The notes under the pieces are model-generated. The model ran no database searches and was not told the DNA's origin. It saw nothing but the letters and a program-made list of their open reading frames with translations. The translations under genes were made by a program, and so were the position numbers. From Methanocorpusculum sp. (GTDB taxonomy: Archaea > Halobacteriota > Methanomicrobia > Methanomicrobiales > Methanocorpusculaceae), in assembly GCA_017399555.1 (NCBI GenBank), contig JAFQBW010000060.1:1-64000 (forward strand): a stretch of 64,000 bases of DNA. Reading direction: 5' to 3'. Each line of letters starts with the position of its first letter. Position 1 is the first letter of the stretch. Of the stretch, positions 25,716 to 34,200 are shown in pieces.

Positions 25716-27395
25716 ATGTCTAACAAACGTCTCATCACCAATCTGCACTTCTCGGAAGAAACCCAGCGTTCCCTCTACAATATGGCAGCATACGGAATGT
25801 CCCGCGTGGGACGGGATGCGGAGGTATTCACCTACTTCTCCCGGAAGGTTACCTATGGTCAGCTCATGGATGATATCCACGCCTGTGCCGCCGGTCTCCT
25901 GGAACTGGGTGTCCGGAAAGGGGACTTTGTCACCATTTTTCTGCCGAACATCCCGCAGTGTGTAATCGCTCTCTATGCCGTAAACCGTATCGGGGCTGTC
26001 TGCAACATGGTGCATCCGCTCTCCACCAAAGACGAGATTGAAAAAGCCGTCCGCCTCACCGAAAGCCGGTTTATTCTCACCTTCGAACTCAACGAAGGTC
26101 TGGTTAAAGACCTCGGGGCAACCGTCATCCGCTGTCCGACACCGGCATTCTTCCCGAAGAATCCGAAGGGACTGGTGATGAAAAGCGTCTATAACTTCTC
26201 GGTCAGAAAGGCCGCCCGCGCCCCAGGTGCCGTCTCCTGGGCATCGGTTATGGAGTCCGGCAGAAAATTCCTCGAGAAACACCCGCTTCCAAAGGATACG
26301 GTCAAAGCCGCGGACACTGCCGCACTGATGTACACGGGAGGTACCACAGGAGATGCAAAAGGCGTTATCCTCACCAATCAGGCATTCAACTTCACAACCT
26401 CCAGCTTCGTTCACTTAAAGCTGGAAAACCAGTGCCATGAAGGGGGCGCTTTCCTTTCCATCCTGCCGCTGTTCCATGCGTTTGGTATGGTTGCAAGCGT
26501 ACACGCTCCGCTCTGCTGCGGTATGCGTATGATTCTCTCGCCGAAGTTCGACCCGAAGGAGTGTGCAAATCTGATCTTAAAGGAGAAGATTGAGATTATT
26601 GCCGGTGTTCCGGCGATGTATGAGCGGATGTATCCGCTCCTGAAAGGGCATGACCTCTCCTTTGTTGTCCACGCGGTAGCAGGCGGGGATTTAGTTTCCT
26701 CTGATCTGATTCGCCGCTACAATGAAATTCTGGACAGCGAACACGGCGGTGCTTCTTTCCTGGCAGGCTACGGTCTGACCGAAGCCTGCGGACCGGTTTG
26801 TGTTTCGTCCGGCAGTGATACCGAGCTTCCCGAAGGAGCGCTTGGAAAGCCGCTTACCGGCATTGAGATGTGTCTGGTAGAGCCGGGAACAACCCGAGTT
26901 CTCCCGAACACTGAAGAAGGGGAGCTGTGCTTCTTCGGCCCGTCTCTCATGGGCGGATATTATCAGAATCCGGCGGCAACAGCAGATGTCATGCGAAAGC
27001 ACAAAGACGGCAGAATCTGGCTGCACACTGGAGATGTGGTAACGCTTGATGCGGACCTGAATATTATCTTCAAGTCCCGCTGCAAGCGTATGGTAAAGGT
27101 TAACGGATACAATGTCTATCCAACTCTTATCGAGAATACGATGGAGAAGTGTCCGCTTATTTCGGAGGTCTGTGCGGTTGCGGCTCCCTGGAAGACGGAC
27201 AAGAAGATTAAGCTCTATGTAACGCTTGCTGATGCGAAGACGGATGAGGAGAAGGCAAAGGAGGAGATTATGGCGTTCGCCAAAGCAAACTTAAACCACT
27301 GGAGCTGTCCGTTTGCGGTTGCGGTTCTCAAAGAGATGCCGCGAACGAAGATGAACAAGAAGGACTACAAGGTTCTGGAATCCCGCGACGAGTAA
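25716..27395 (+). CDS. AMP-forming acyl-CoA synthetase, paralogue 1
   Basis: This 559-residue member of the ANL superfamily activates a carboxylic acid with ATP to an acyl-AMP and then to acyl-CoA. The P-loop-like A3 motif is MYTGGTTGDAKGVIL (about 205-220). GYGLTEACGP is motif A5. WLHTGDVVTLDADLNI and FKSRCKRMVKVNGYNVYP are the hinge/A8 region, and PRTKMNKKDYKVL carries the catalytic Lys near the C-terminus. Length is normal. The substrate (medium or long chain) cannot be told. It is clearly a duplicate of the next gene: both share unusual segments such as EKIEI-AGVPAMYERMYPLL and FPKNPKG-VMK. Confidence 0.92.
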   Translation: MSNKRLITNLHFSEETQRSLYNMAAYGMSRVGRDAEVFTYFSRKVTYGQLMDDIHACAAGLLELGVRKGDFVTIFLPNIPQCVIALYAVNRIGAVCNMVHPLSTKDEIEKAVRLTESRFILTFELNEGLVKDLGATVIRCPTPAFFPKNPKGLVMKSVYNFSVRKAARAPGAVSWASVMESGRKFLEKHPLPKDTVKAADTAALMYTGGTTGDAKGVILTNQAFNFTTSSFVHLKLENQCHEGGAFLSILPLFHAFGMVASVHAPLCCGMRMILSPKFDPKECANLILKEKIEIIAGVPAMYERMYPLLKGHDLSFVVHAVAGGDLVSSDLIRRYNEILDSEHGGASFLAGYGLTEACGPVCVSSGSDTELPEGALGKPLTGIEMCLVEPGTTRVLPNTEEGELCFFGPSLMGGYYQNPAATADVMRKHKDGRIWLHTGDVVTLDADLNIIFKSRCKRMVKVNGYNVYPTLIENTMEKCPLISEVCAVAAPWKTDKKIKLYVTLADAKTDEEKAKEEIMAFAKANLNHWSCPFAVAVLKEMPRTKMNKKDYKVLESRDE

Positions 27396-27433
27396 GCGGG
27401 ATTTATTTCCGCTTTCTCTTTTTCAAAAAAATG

Positions 27434-27455
27434 AAGCAACACTATCGTGTTGCTT
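27434..27455 (+). terminator. Hairpin terminator of paralogue 1
   Basis: AAGCAACAC pairs perfectly with GTGTTGCTT (9 bp) around a TATC loop, 38 nt after the stop codon. It is flanked by A- and T-rich runs. Confidence 0.6.
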
Positions 27456-27460
27456 TGGAC

Positions 27461-27475
27461 GGTTGTTAGAAATCC
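27461..27475. repeat. Solo copy of the MITE terminal repeat
   Basis: GGTTGTTAGAAATCC is identical to 15 of the 17 bases of the right terminal repeat of the element at 23119-23413. No second end is seen nearby, so this may be a remnant. Confidence 0.5.
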
Positions 27476-27748
27476 ATTACAATAACATAATTTAGGAGCA
27501 ACGCCGTGAAGTGCCGTGCCTTACGAACCGATACGGCTTTCAGTAGAGTCGTCTCCCTTTATGCGCGGCAGGGGCAGACGGCTGAATGTATAAAATCTTT
27601 CTCCTCTCCAGTCTCCCGCAGCCGGATAGATATTTTCGGAATTCCGAAACTCTCGGCAATTTTGGCGAATTTACCTTCGCCTTCCGTCGAAGCCCCTGCC
27701 CCCGCTATCTAACCCTTGTGCTCGACATCTGCCGCATAATAACTCTCC
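27476..27748. other. Noncoding, hairpin-rich region between the two synthetase genes
   Basis: No credible gene is present. GGCAGGGGC (27567-27575) pairs with GCCCCTGCC (27692-27700), and inside it GACGG pairs with CCGTC. A separate hairpin, GGCGAA-TTTACC-TTCGCC, lies at 27664-27681. The GC-rich, folded character recalls 119-400. It could be a remnant repeat or an unrecognised RNA. Confidence 0.4.
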
Positions 27749-27827
27749 AATTCGTCAATCAGCGCAGGATATTTCCGTGCCGCGACGAAAGGCTATTTAT
27801 TCTCACTAACGAACACAAATAATACTT
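27749..27827 (+). promoter_or_regulatory. Duplicated promoter region, copy B
   Basis: AATTCGTCAATCAGCGCAG, CTATTTATTC and TAACGAACAC recur at nearly the same spacing from the ATG as in copy A (25637-25715). Confidence 0.6.
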
Positions 27828-29519
27828 ATGTCTCCTTCTTCCGCAGAAAAACCGCTTATCCGGGGGCTGACCTATCCGGAGGTTGTCCAGCGCTCGCTCT
27901 ACTCCATGTTTGAATTCGGCTGTTCCCGTGTGGGACGCGATGCGGAAGCGATTCTGTATTTCGGAAACAGAATCACCTATGGGGAACTGATGGACGATGT
28001 CCATGCATTTGCCGCAGGTCTTGTGTCGTTAGGCGTGAAGAAGGGAGACTTTGTGACCATCTGCCTGCCGAATATGCCGCAGTGCGTGGTTGCGGTCTAT
28101 GCCGTAAACCGCATCGGGGCAGTCTGTAATCTGGTGCATCCGCTCTCAACGAAGAAGGAGATTGCAGATGCGGTCCGCCTCTGCGACAGCAAGATTATCC
28201 TGACCTTTGAGATGAACGAAGGCCATGCGGAAGGTCTTGGGGCACAGATTATCCGCTGTGCAACGCCGGAGTTTTTCCCGAAGAATCCGAAGGGCTTTGT
28301 GATGAAGACGGTCTACCGCCACTCTGTCCGCAAAGCGCCGAAAGCAGCAGAGGTTCTGCTCTGGCGTGATGTTCTGCAGTCGGGACGCGACTATCTGCAG
28401 ACCGCAGAGCTTCCCAAAGATACCGTACGCTATGAGGATACGGCGGCGGTGATGTATACCGGGGGCACTACCGGCGAGGCGAAGGGCGTTCTGCTTTCCA
28501 ATGGGGCATTTAACATCACGACCTCTTCGCTTATCGTGATGAAGGTAAACGACCGCTGTCATGAGCACGGGGCATTTCTCTCGGTCCTGCCGGTGTTTCA
28601 TGCGTTCGGTCTTGCCATCTGTATTCATGCCCCGCTTTCCTGCGGTATGCGGATGGTTCTTTCTCCGCGGTTTACGCCGAAGGACTGCGCAAATCTGGTG
28701 CTGAAGGAGAAAATCGAGATTCTCGCAGGTGTTCCTGCAATGTATGAGCGGATGTATCCGCTCCTGAAAGGACATGACCTCTCGTTTATCCAGCATATCG
28801 TCTGCGGAGGAGACATGGTGTCGTCGGATTTAATCGACCGGTACAATGTGATTCTGGGAAGAAAGAACGGCGGGGCTTCGTTCCTGCCGGGATACGGACT
28901 TACCGAGTGCGGCGGGGCCTGTATTCTGGTCGATGAGGACCGGGATGATATTCCGGAGGGCTGTGTCGGAAAGCCGGTCAACGGTCTTGAGATGTGTCTG
29001 GTCGAGCCGGGAACAACGAAGGTGATTGCAGACAACGAAGAAGGCGAGCTGTGTCTGCTCGGCGGGTCGATTATGACCGGCTACTACAAGAACGAGAAGG
29101 CAACGGCTGATGTTATGCGCAAGCACAAAGACGGCAGAATCTGGCTGCACACGGGAGATATTGTGACCTTCGATGAGGGACGAAATATTATCTTCCGTTC
29201 CCGCTGCAAGCGCATGGTAAAGATTAACGGATATAATGTGTATCCGACTATCATCGAGAATACGATGGAGAAGAGTCCGGTTGTTTCAGAAGTCTGTGCG
29301 GTGTCTGTTCCCTGGAAGACGGATAAGAAGATGAAGCTCTATGTGACGCTTGCGGACTCTGCCGCTGACCGGAAGAAGGCGGAAGCGGAGATTATGGCGT
29401 TTGCGAAGGAGAACTTAAATCACTGGGAGTGTCCGCTTGCGGTGTCGGTGATTGACGAGATGCCGAGAACGAAGATGAATAAGAAGGATTACAAGGTCTT
29501 TGAGGAGACGGAGGAGTAA
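27828..29519 (+). CDS. AMP-forming acyl-CoA synthetase, paralogue 2
   Basis: This 563-residue protein has the same architecture as the gene at 25716. MYTGGTTGEAKGVLL is the ATP-binding motif, GYGLTECGGA is A5, WLHTGDIVTFDEGRNI and FRSRCKRMVKINGYNVYP are the hinge, and PRTKMNKKDYKV holds the C-terminal Lys. It is very similar to paralogue 1 along its whole length, including the C-terminal tail, so it arose by tandem duplication. The two differ in the middle (about residues 120-190) and at the A5 loop, where substrate is sensed, so substrate preference may have diverged. A hairpin follows at 29551. Confidence 0.92.
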   Translation: MSPSSAEKPLIRGLTYPEVVQRSLYSMFEFGCSRVGRDAEAILYFGNRITYGELMDDVHAFAAGLVSLGVKKGDFVTICLPNMPQCVVAVYAVNRIGAVCNLVHPLSTKKEIADAVRLCDSKIILTFEMNEGHAEGLGAQIIRCATPEFFPKNPKGFVMKTVYRHSVRKAPKAAEVLLWRDVLQSGRDYLQTAELPKDTVRYEDTAAVMYTGGTTGEAKGVLLSNGAFNITTSSLIVMKVNDRCHEHGAFLSVLPVFHAFGLAICIHAPLSCGMRMVLSPRFTPKDCANLVLKEKIEILAGVPAMYERMYPLLKGHDLSFIQHIVCGGDMVSSDLIDRYNVILGRKNGGASFLPGYGLTECGGACILVDEDRDDIPEGCVGKPVNGLEMCLVEPGTTKVIADNEEGELCLLGGSIMTGYYKNEKATADVMRKHKDGRIWLHTGDIVTFDEGRNIIFRSRCKRMVKINGYNVYPTIIENTMEKSPVVSEVCAVSVPWKTDKKMKLYVTLADSAADRKKAEAEIMAFAKENLNHWECPLAVSVIDEMPRTKMNKKDYKVFEETEE

Positions 29520-29550
29520 CTCCTCTCTCCTCCAAGCAGGAGACGAAGCA

Positions 29551-29567
29551 GGCACTCTTCGAGTGCC
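29551..29567 (+). terminator. Hairpin after paralogue 2
   Basis: GGCACTC-TTC-GAGTGCC is a perfect 7-bp stem 31 nt after the stop. TTTT follows about 20 nt later. Confidence 0.5.
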
Positions 29568-29802
29568 GGATATACAGAAGAGCTGTTTTCGGGGCTTTAT
29601 CGGTTTTTGGTTTTTTTGTCTGGTTGTCTGTTCGCTGTTGCCTGGTTTTTCTGCGGCTGGTTCGATTTTTTATAAATCAGTATGTGGTTTATTTGGTCTT
29701 TGTGCGGTTTGTGCTGTGCTTTGGAAATTCAATGTTGGTGTGTGCGGTATTTGAATGTTTTTATGGTTATTTTTGCGAAATTGTTATGGTATTTGCGGTT
29801 AA

Positions 29803-29858
29803 AAAACCAAACCTATACGGAAATTTTAGAATATAGTATTCTGCATAGGTTTGGTTTT
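29803..29858. repeat. Perfect 14-bp inverted repeat with inner dyad
   Basis: AAAACCAAACCTAT (29803-29816) is the exact reverse complement of 29845-29858. Between them AGAATATAGTATTCT (29828-29842) is itself a dyad. The whole 56 bp folds into one cruciform-like hairpin ending in TTTT. It could be a terminator for either side or a small repeat element. Confidence 0.65.
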
Positions 29859-29999
29859 GAAAGGGGTGGGTGCGGGGATGGCAGGAGGTGGTGGCGCGCG
29901 TGGGTATGTCGTAGAAAAAGAAGCAGGAGGTTGGCTATCTCGCTGAATCGTTTTTTTTGTAACCGAGAGATTTTTACTGGATTTTCTATGATGTTTACA

Positions 30000-30015
30000 T
30001 CCTATGATAAGAGGA
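30000..30015 (+). promoter_or_regulatory. Palindromic operator-like site, copy 3
   Basis: TCCTATGATAAGAGGA differs from copy 2 (16471) by one base and is followed by TTTAAAT, TATA-like. It lies 405 nt before the first cohesin-like gene. Confidence 0.6.
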
Positions 30016-30304
30016 TTTAAATCACTTGGTATCTCAATCTCATTTTTTGCAGTTATTGTGAAAAAATGCTGTATATTTTTGTGCAATCCATTGTTGAATT
30101 CATATGTTGGAATTTATTCCTACAAAAAAAGGAACAAAAATGCAGTTTATTTTTTCCTTGTTTCTTTTCCAGTATGATGTGATTTTGTGTTCATACTACA
30201 TCACATATGTCGTCATCAGTGTGTGGCGAGCTCTTTTTTGGAGGTTGGTTGTTGCTTATTTGGATTTATTTTGACAATGATTTATCACTAATGAGGACAT
30301 ATAT

Positions 30305-30320
30305 TCCTCTTATCATAGTC
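30305..30320 (-). promoter_or_regulatory. Palindromic operator-like site, copy 4 (inverted)
   Basis: On the minus strand this reads GACTATGATAAGAGGA followed by ATATATG, again a TATA-like box directly after AGGA. It has two mismatches in the first half-site. It lies 100 nt before the gene at 30420. Confidence 0.5.
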
Positions 30321-30419
30321 ATTGACTTAATGTCTGGGGCTTGTTCTCTCACCTATGCTGATAAATTAGCAATTATTTGTTAGTGTTTGGAAAATTGAAC
30401 AAAAATCTGAAGTATCTCT

Positions 30420-31241
30420 ATGATTGAAAATAGTCTGTCCGAAGATGTGCCAATCATGCGCTCTTTGGAAAAGGTCCTGCGGCATCTTTTTGGTGCGGCT
30501 GTTGTGGTGCTTGTGCTTTGTCTGCTGTGCGCAGCTCCGGCTGGGGCTGAAAAGTCCATTTCAGTTGATGTCCCGGCAGTTCCAGTGTCGATTAATGAAC
30601 CGGTTACTGTCCCGGTGACAATTCATGATGCGGATAATATTCTTGGTTTTCTGATTGAGGTTCCAAATACTATCCCAGGAACAGTCATTACTATTGCTGA
30701 GAATGCGCCGGCTGCAGCACTGCCCGGAGCTTCTGCTCTGGTAAATTCAGGGGAATCTGCTGATGTTCAGAAGTATATCTGGTTTACTTCTGCAGCTCAG
30801 GGGATTTCCGGTGATATGACACTCTTCTCTCTGGAAATTACTGCAACAGTTGATTCTCCATCATCTATCCCGCTGACCGTTTCGGCAGTTGAGATTGATA
30901 ATGCTGAGTTTCAGGATGTTTATGCAGAGTATAAGGTAATTTCCGGAACCCTTGCGGTTACCGGAGCTCAGGGACAGAATCAGCCCGTTCAATCGGGCGG
31001 TTCACTTCCAGATGTTTCTATGGATACTGCTAACAATGGCACGACCGTGGAGTCAATCCCTGGGATGAATTCTGATGTATTGCCAACCGAATCCAATACG
31101 ACTGAGCCGTCGGATGATGTTCCGCCGGAGATAGGCTATGATGTGCCGACACCGGAAGCACCAGGCTCTGCATTCCCCCTGTTTGGTCTCTTTGCGGCTG
31201 TCGGTCTTATTTTCCTGATGTCAGGAGTACGGAGAGGATAA
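30420..31241 (+). CDS. Membrane-anchored cohesin-like domain protein 1
   Basis: This 273-residue protein has a signal peptide (about 18-43; LFGAAVVVLVLCLLC). Residues about 46-182 look like a cohesin fold: SISVDVPAVPVSINEPVTVP, IHDADNILGFLIEVP, a GDMTLFSLEI strand and a closing ISGTLAVTG. A Ser/Pro/Glu-rich linker follows (about 185-248), then a C-terminal hydrophobic helix (FPLFGLFAAVGLIFL) and an Arg-Arg-Gly end. That is an anchor in the manner of archaeosortase or TM-anchored proteins. The start may be the ATG at 30420 or the one at 30456. The signal-peptide DNA is similar to that of the 46066 gene. Four nt separate it from the next gene. Cohesin assignment is by pattern only. Confidence 0.75.
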   Translation: MIENSLSEDVPIMRSLEKVLRHLFGAAVVVLVLCLLCAAPAGAEKSISVDVPAVPVSINEPVTVPVTIHDADNILGFLIEVPNTIPGTVITIAENAPAAALPGASALVNSGESADVQKYIWFTSAAQGISGDMTLFSLEITATVDSPSSIPLTVSAVEIDNAEFQDVYAEYKVISGTLAVTGAQGQNQPVQSGGSLPDVSMDTANNGTTVESIPGMNSDVLPTESNTTEPSDDVPPEIGYDVPTPEAPGSAFPLFGLFAAVGLIFLMSGVRRG

Positions 31242-31245
31242 ACAC

Positions 31246-34200
31246 ATGAAAGTTATGAAAAGAACATTTTATGCTTTAACCGCACTTCTGCTGCTTGCAG
31301 CCTTCTTCGGAGGGGCTGCTGCAGCTGCGGAACAGTCAATTACAATTGATGTTCCAAGTACTGAAGTGCCGTGGAACGAAAAAACAACCGTTCCGGTAAC
31401 GATTCACGGTCCTGTTGAAATAGGGGCTGTGACAATTGACTTACCAGAAATTCCTGGTGTCATCATCTCAGTGAATGAAACTCAAAACCCGCTTGGTGCA
31501 ACTATCAATAATGAAAATGATGGCGCTAAGTATACCTGGCTCACTCTTTCTAAAACAGGTTATCTGAATGCTGACACTGTCTTATGTTATTTGGATATTG
31601 TTCCAGATGTAAGTACTCCGGTAACTAAGGTAGAAATTACTGTAATTATAGACGAGTTGGCTGACAAAAGCTTAGTTGACCAGATTTCAACATACCCGGT
31701 CAAACCAGCAACTCTGAAGATTCAGAAAGCCCCATCAATCGCCACCATGGTTGTAATCACTGCACCGGTCGGTGATACCGAGCTTGCCTACGGAACCGAG
31801 GGCACAGCTGTTGCTGTTGTCTACGACCAGTATGGCGATGTTATGGAAGATGAACCAGTTACCTGGTCTGTTTGTAAATCTGACAGTACTGAGCCTGCAA
31901 CCGGACTTTCCATTGATGCAAATGGAAACTACAAGGTTGTAAACTGTGCAGAAGGAACTGTTCAGATTTTTGCTGCAGCGGGTACTACATCGACCTGCAA
32001 TGTTGTCAAACTTGTTAAAGCAGACCTCGAAGCGGATGACTTTACCGTTACCGGTCTTGGCGAGTTTGTCTGGACAGGACAGCCGTTTGCAGTTACTGTT
32101 GAAGCCAAAGATAACGGAGTTGGAGACATCACCGTTACTTACAATGGTGCATCCGAAGCTCCAACGGCAAAGGGAACCTATGCGGTTAACATCTCCGTAA
32201 CTGACGGCGACAACTACAATGAAGTTGCCAACCTCTTCCTTGGAGAAGTTAAGATTACCGGAACTGTTATTGTCCCGCCAACTCTTGGAACCTTCCCGAC
32301 CTACAATGGTGAGGAACAGACCATTGATCTTGTTGACAGTGCAAACAGTGCAGGTATGTATGATGTTTCCGGAAACACCGGAACTGATGCCGGCAACTAC
32401 ATGCTTACCCTTACCCTGAAAGATACGGTAAACACTGAATGGAAGGATGCTGATTCTGCTTCCATCACTCTTGACTGGAAGATTTTACCAAAGTCTCTTG
32501 CAGATGCAGTTATCGAGGCAACTGCTGTCACCTACACCGGTGAAGAACAGACTCCGGAGTTTACCGTAACCCTTGACGGAGCAATCCTTGCTGCAGATAC
32601 TGACTACACGCTTGACGTAGAGGGCAGTATCGCTGCAGGAGACTACACAGTCACGGTTACTGGAAAGGGCAACTACGAAGGAACCGCATCTGCTACGTGG
32701 ACCATTGCAAAAGCTGTTCCAACTGCAGAGATGATTTCCTGTGAGATTCCAGATGACCTTGTCTACACTGGAGAATCGCAGACCCTTACTGCATCCGTAA
32801 AAGACGGTATCTACGGTCTTGGTGCAGTCACCCTGATGTACAACGGAGCAGAAGCTGCTGTTGACGCAGGAGAGTATGCTGTCACTGCAAACGTTGCAGA
32901 AGGTACAAACTACACTGCAGCCGCTGACCTTGCTGTCGGCACTCTCACGATTGGAAAAGCAGACCTTGACAAGGATGACTTTACTCTCAGTGCAACCAGT
33001 GCCGAGTACAACGGCAAGCCACAGGAAGTTACTGTTGCGCCGAAGGTTGACGGAGTTGCCGTCACTGCAATCAAGTACACTGGAGATGCCAATGCACCGT
33101 CCGCAAAGGGAACCTACACCATTACCATTTCCGCAACCGGCGGTAACAACTACAATGATGTAGCTGACCTCGAGGTTGGTACCTTTGTCATCACCGGACG
33201 TCAGGTTGCTGAGCCGGAAATCACCGGTTCGTACACCTACACCGGCGCAGAACTCACCGCAGTTATTGCAGAGAGTGCTGACTACAAAGTTACCGGAAAC
33301 AAAGCAACAGCAGCCGGAACCCACATTGTCACTGTCTCTTTAATGGACAAAGCAAACACTGCATGGAAGAACGGCGAAACTGATGACCTCAAACTTAACT
33401 GGGTTATTGCACCAAAGTCGATTGCAGGCGCAGGTGTGACCACCTCAACCGAAAATGACGCATTCACCTATGACGGCACAGTTAAGGTTCCGACCTTCAT
33501 TGTCACTGATGGTGCGCTTTCCATCGCAGAAACTGACTACTCTGTCGAAGGAGACAGCAGCAGTGCTGTTGCCGGAAAGCATCAGGTAACGATTGTCGGA
33601 CAGAACAACTACACCGGCGAAGTCAAGGCTGAGTGGCAGATTGCACAGGCAGTTCCAGTCATTGAGAACATGGAATTCACCATCCCGACCGGCGTTGTCT
33701 ATGGTCAGACCTATGAAGTCACCGCAGACGCAGCAGAAGGTGTTGTCGGACTTGGTGAGATTACTCTGCTCTACAATGGAACCGCAACCGCACCGGTCAA
33801 TGCAGGAACCTATCTGGTTAACGCAAGCATTGCCGCCGGCGTCAACTACACTGCAGCAGAAATTGAACTTGGCACACTGGTAATCGCAAAAGCAGTTCCA
33901 GTCATTGAAAACATCACTTTTGCAATTCCGGTTGATGTTGTCTATGACGGTAAGGAACATGCAGCTACCGCAACCGCCGCTGAAGGTGTTGTCGGTCTTG
34001 GTGCAATCAAGCTCCTCTACAATGATGCAGAAGCAGTACCGGTTGCTGCAGGAACCTACAAGGTGAATGCAAGCGTTGCTGCAGGTGACAATTATGAAGC
34101 CGCAGTCATTGAACTCGGTGAACTTACCATTGCAAAAGCAACGCTTACCAAAGCTGACCTTGTCATCACTCCGGAACTTCCGGTGAGCTATGAGGCAGGA

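Larger units (their letters stand above)
29568..30419. other. Long AT-rich intergenic region upstream of the surface cluster
   Basis: No gene is seen over about 850 bases. The region contains a 14-bp inverted repeat (29803-29858) and two operator-like sites (30000 and 30305, facing each other). It also contains GGAATTTATTCCTACAAAAA near 30110, whose last 13 bases match 16371 in inverse orientation. An untranslated RNA starting at either site would be possible. Confidence 0.5.

Noticed and set aside
27506-27712. 68-residue open frame between the synthetase genes
   Set aside because: It runs through the inverted repeat 27567-27700, lacks an RBS, and has no recognisable motif.
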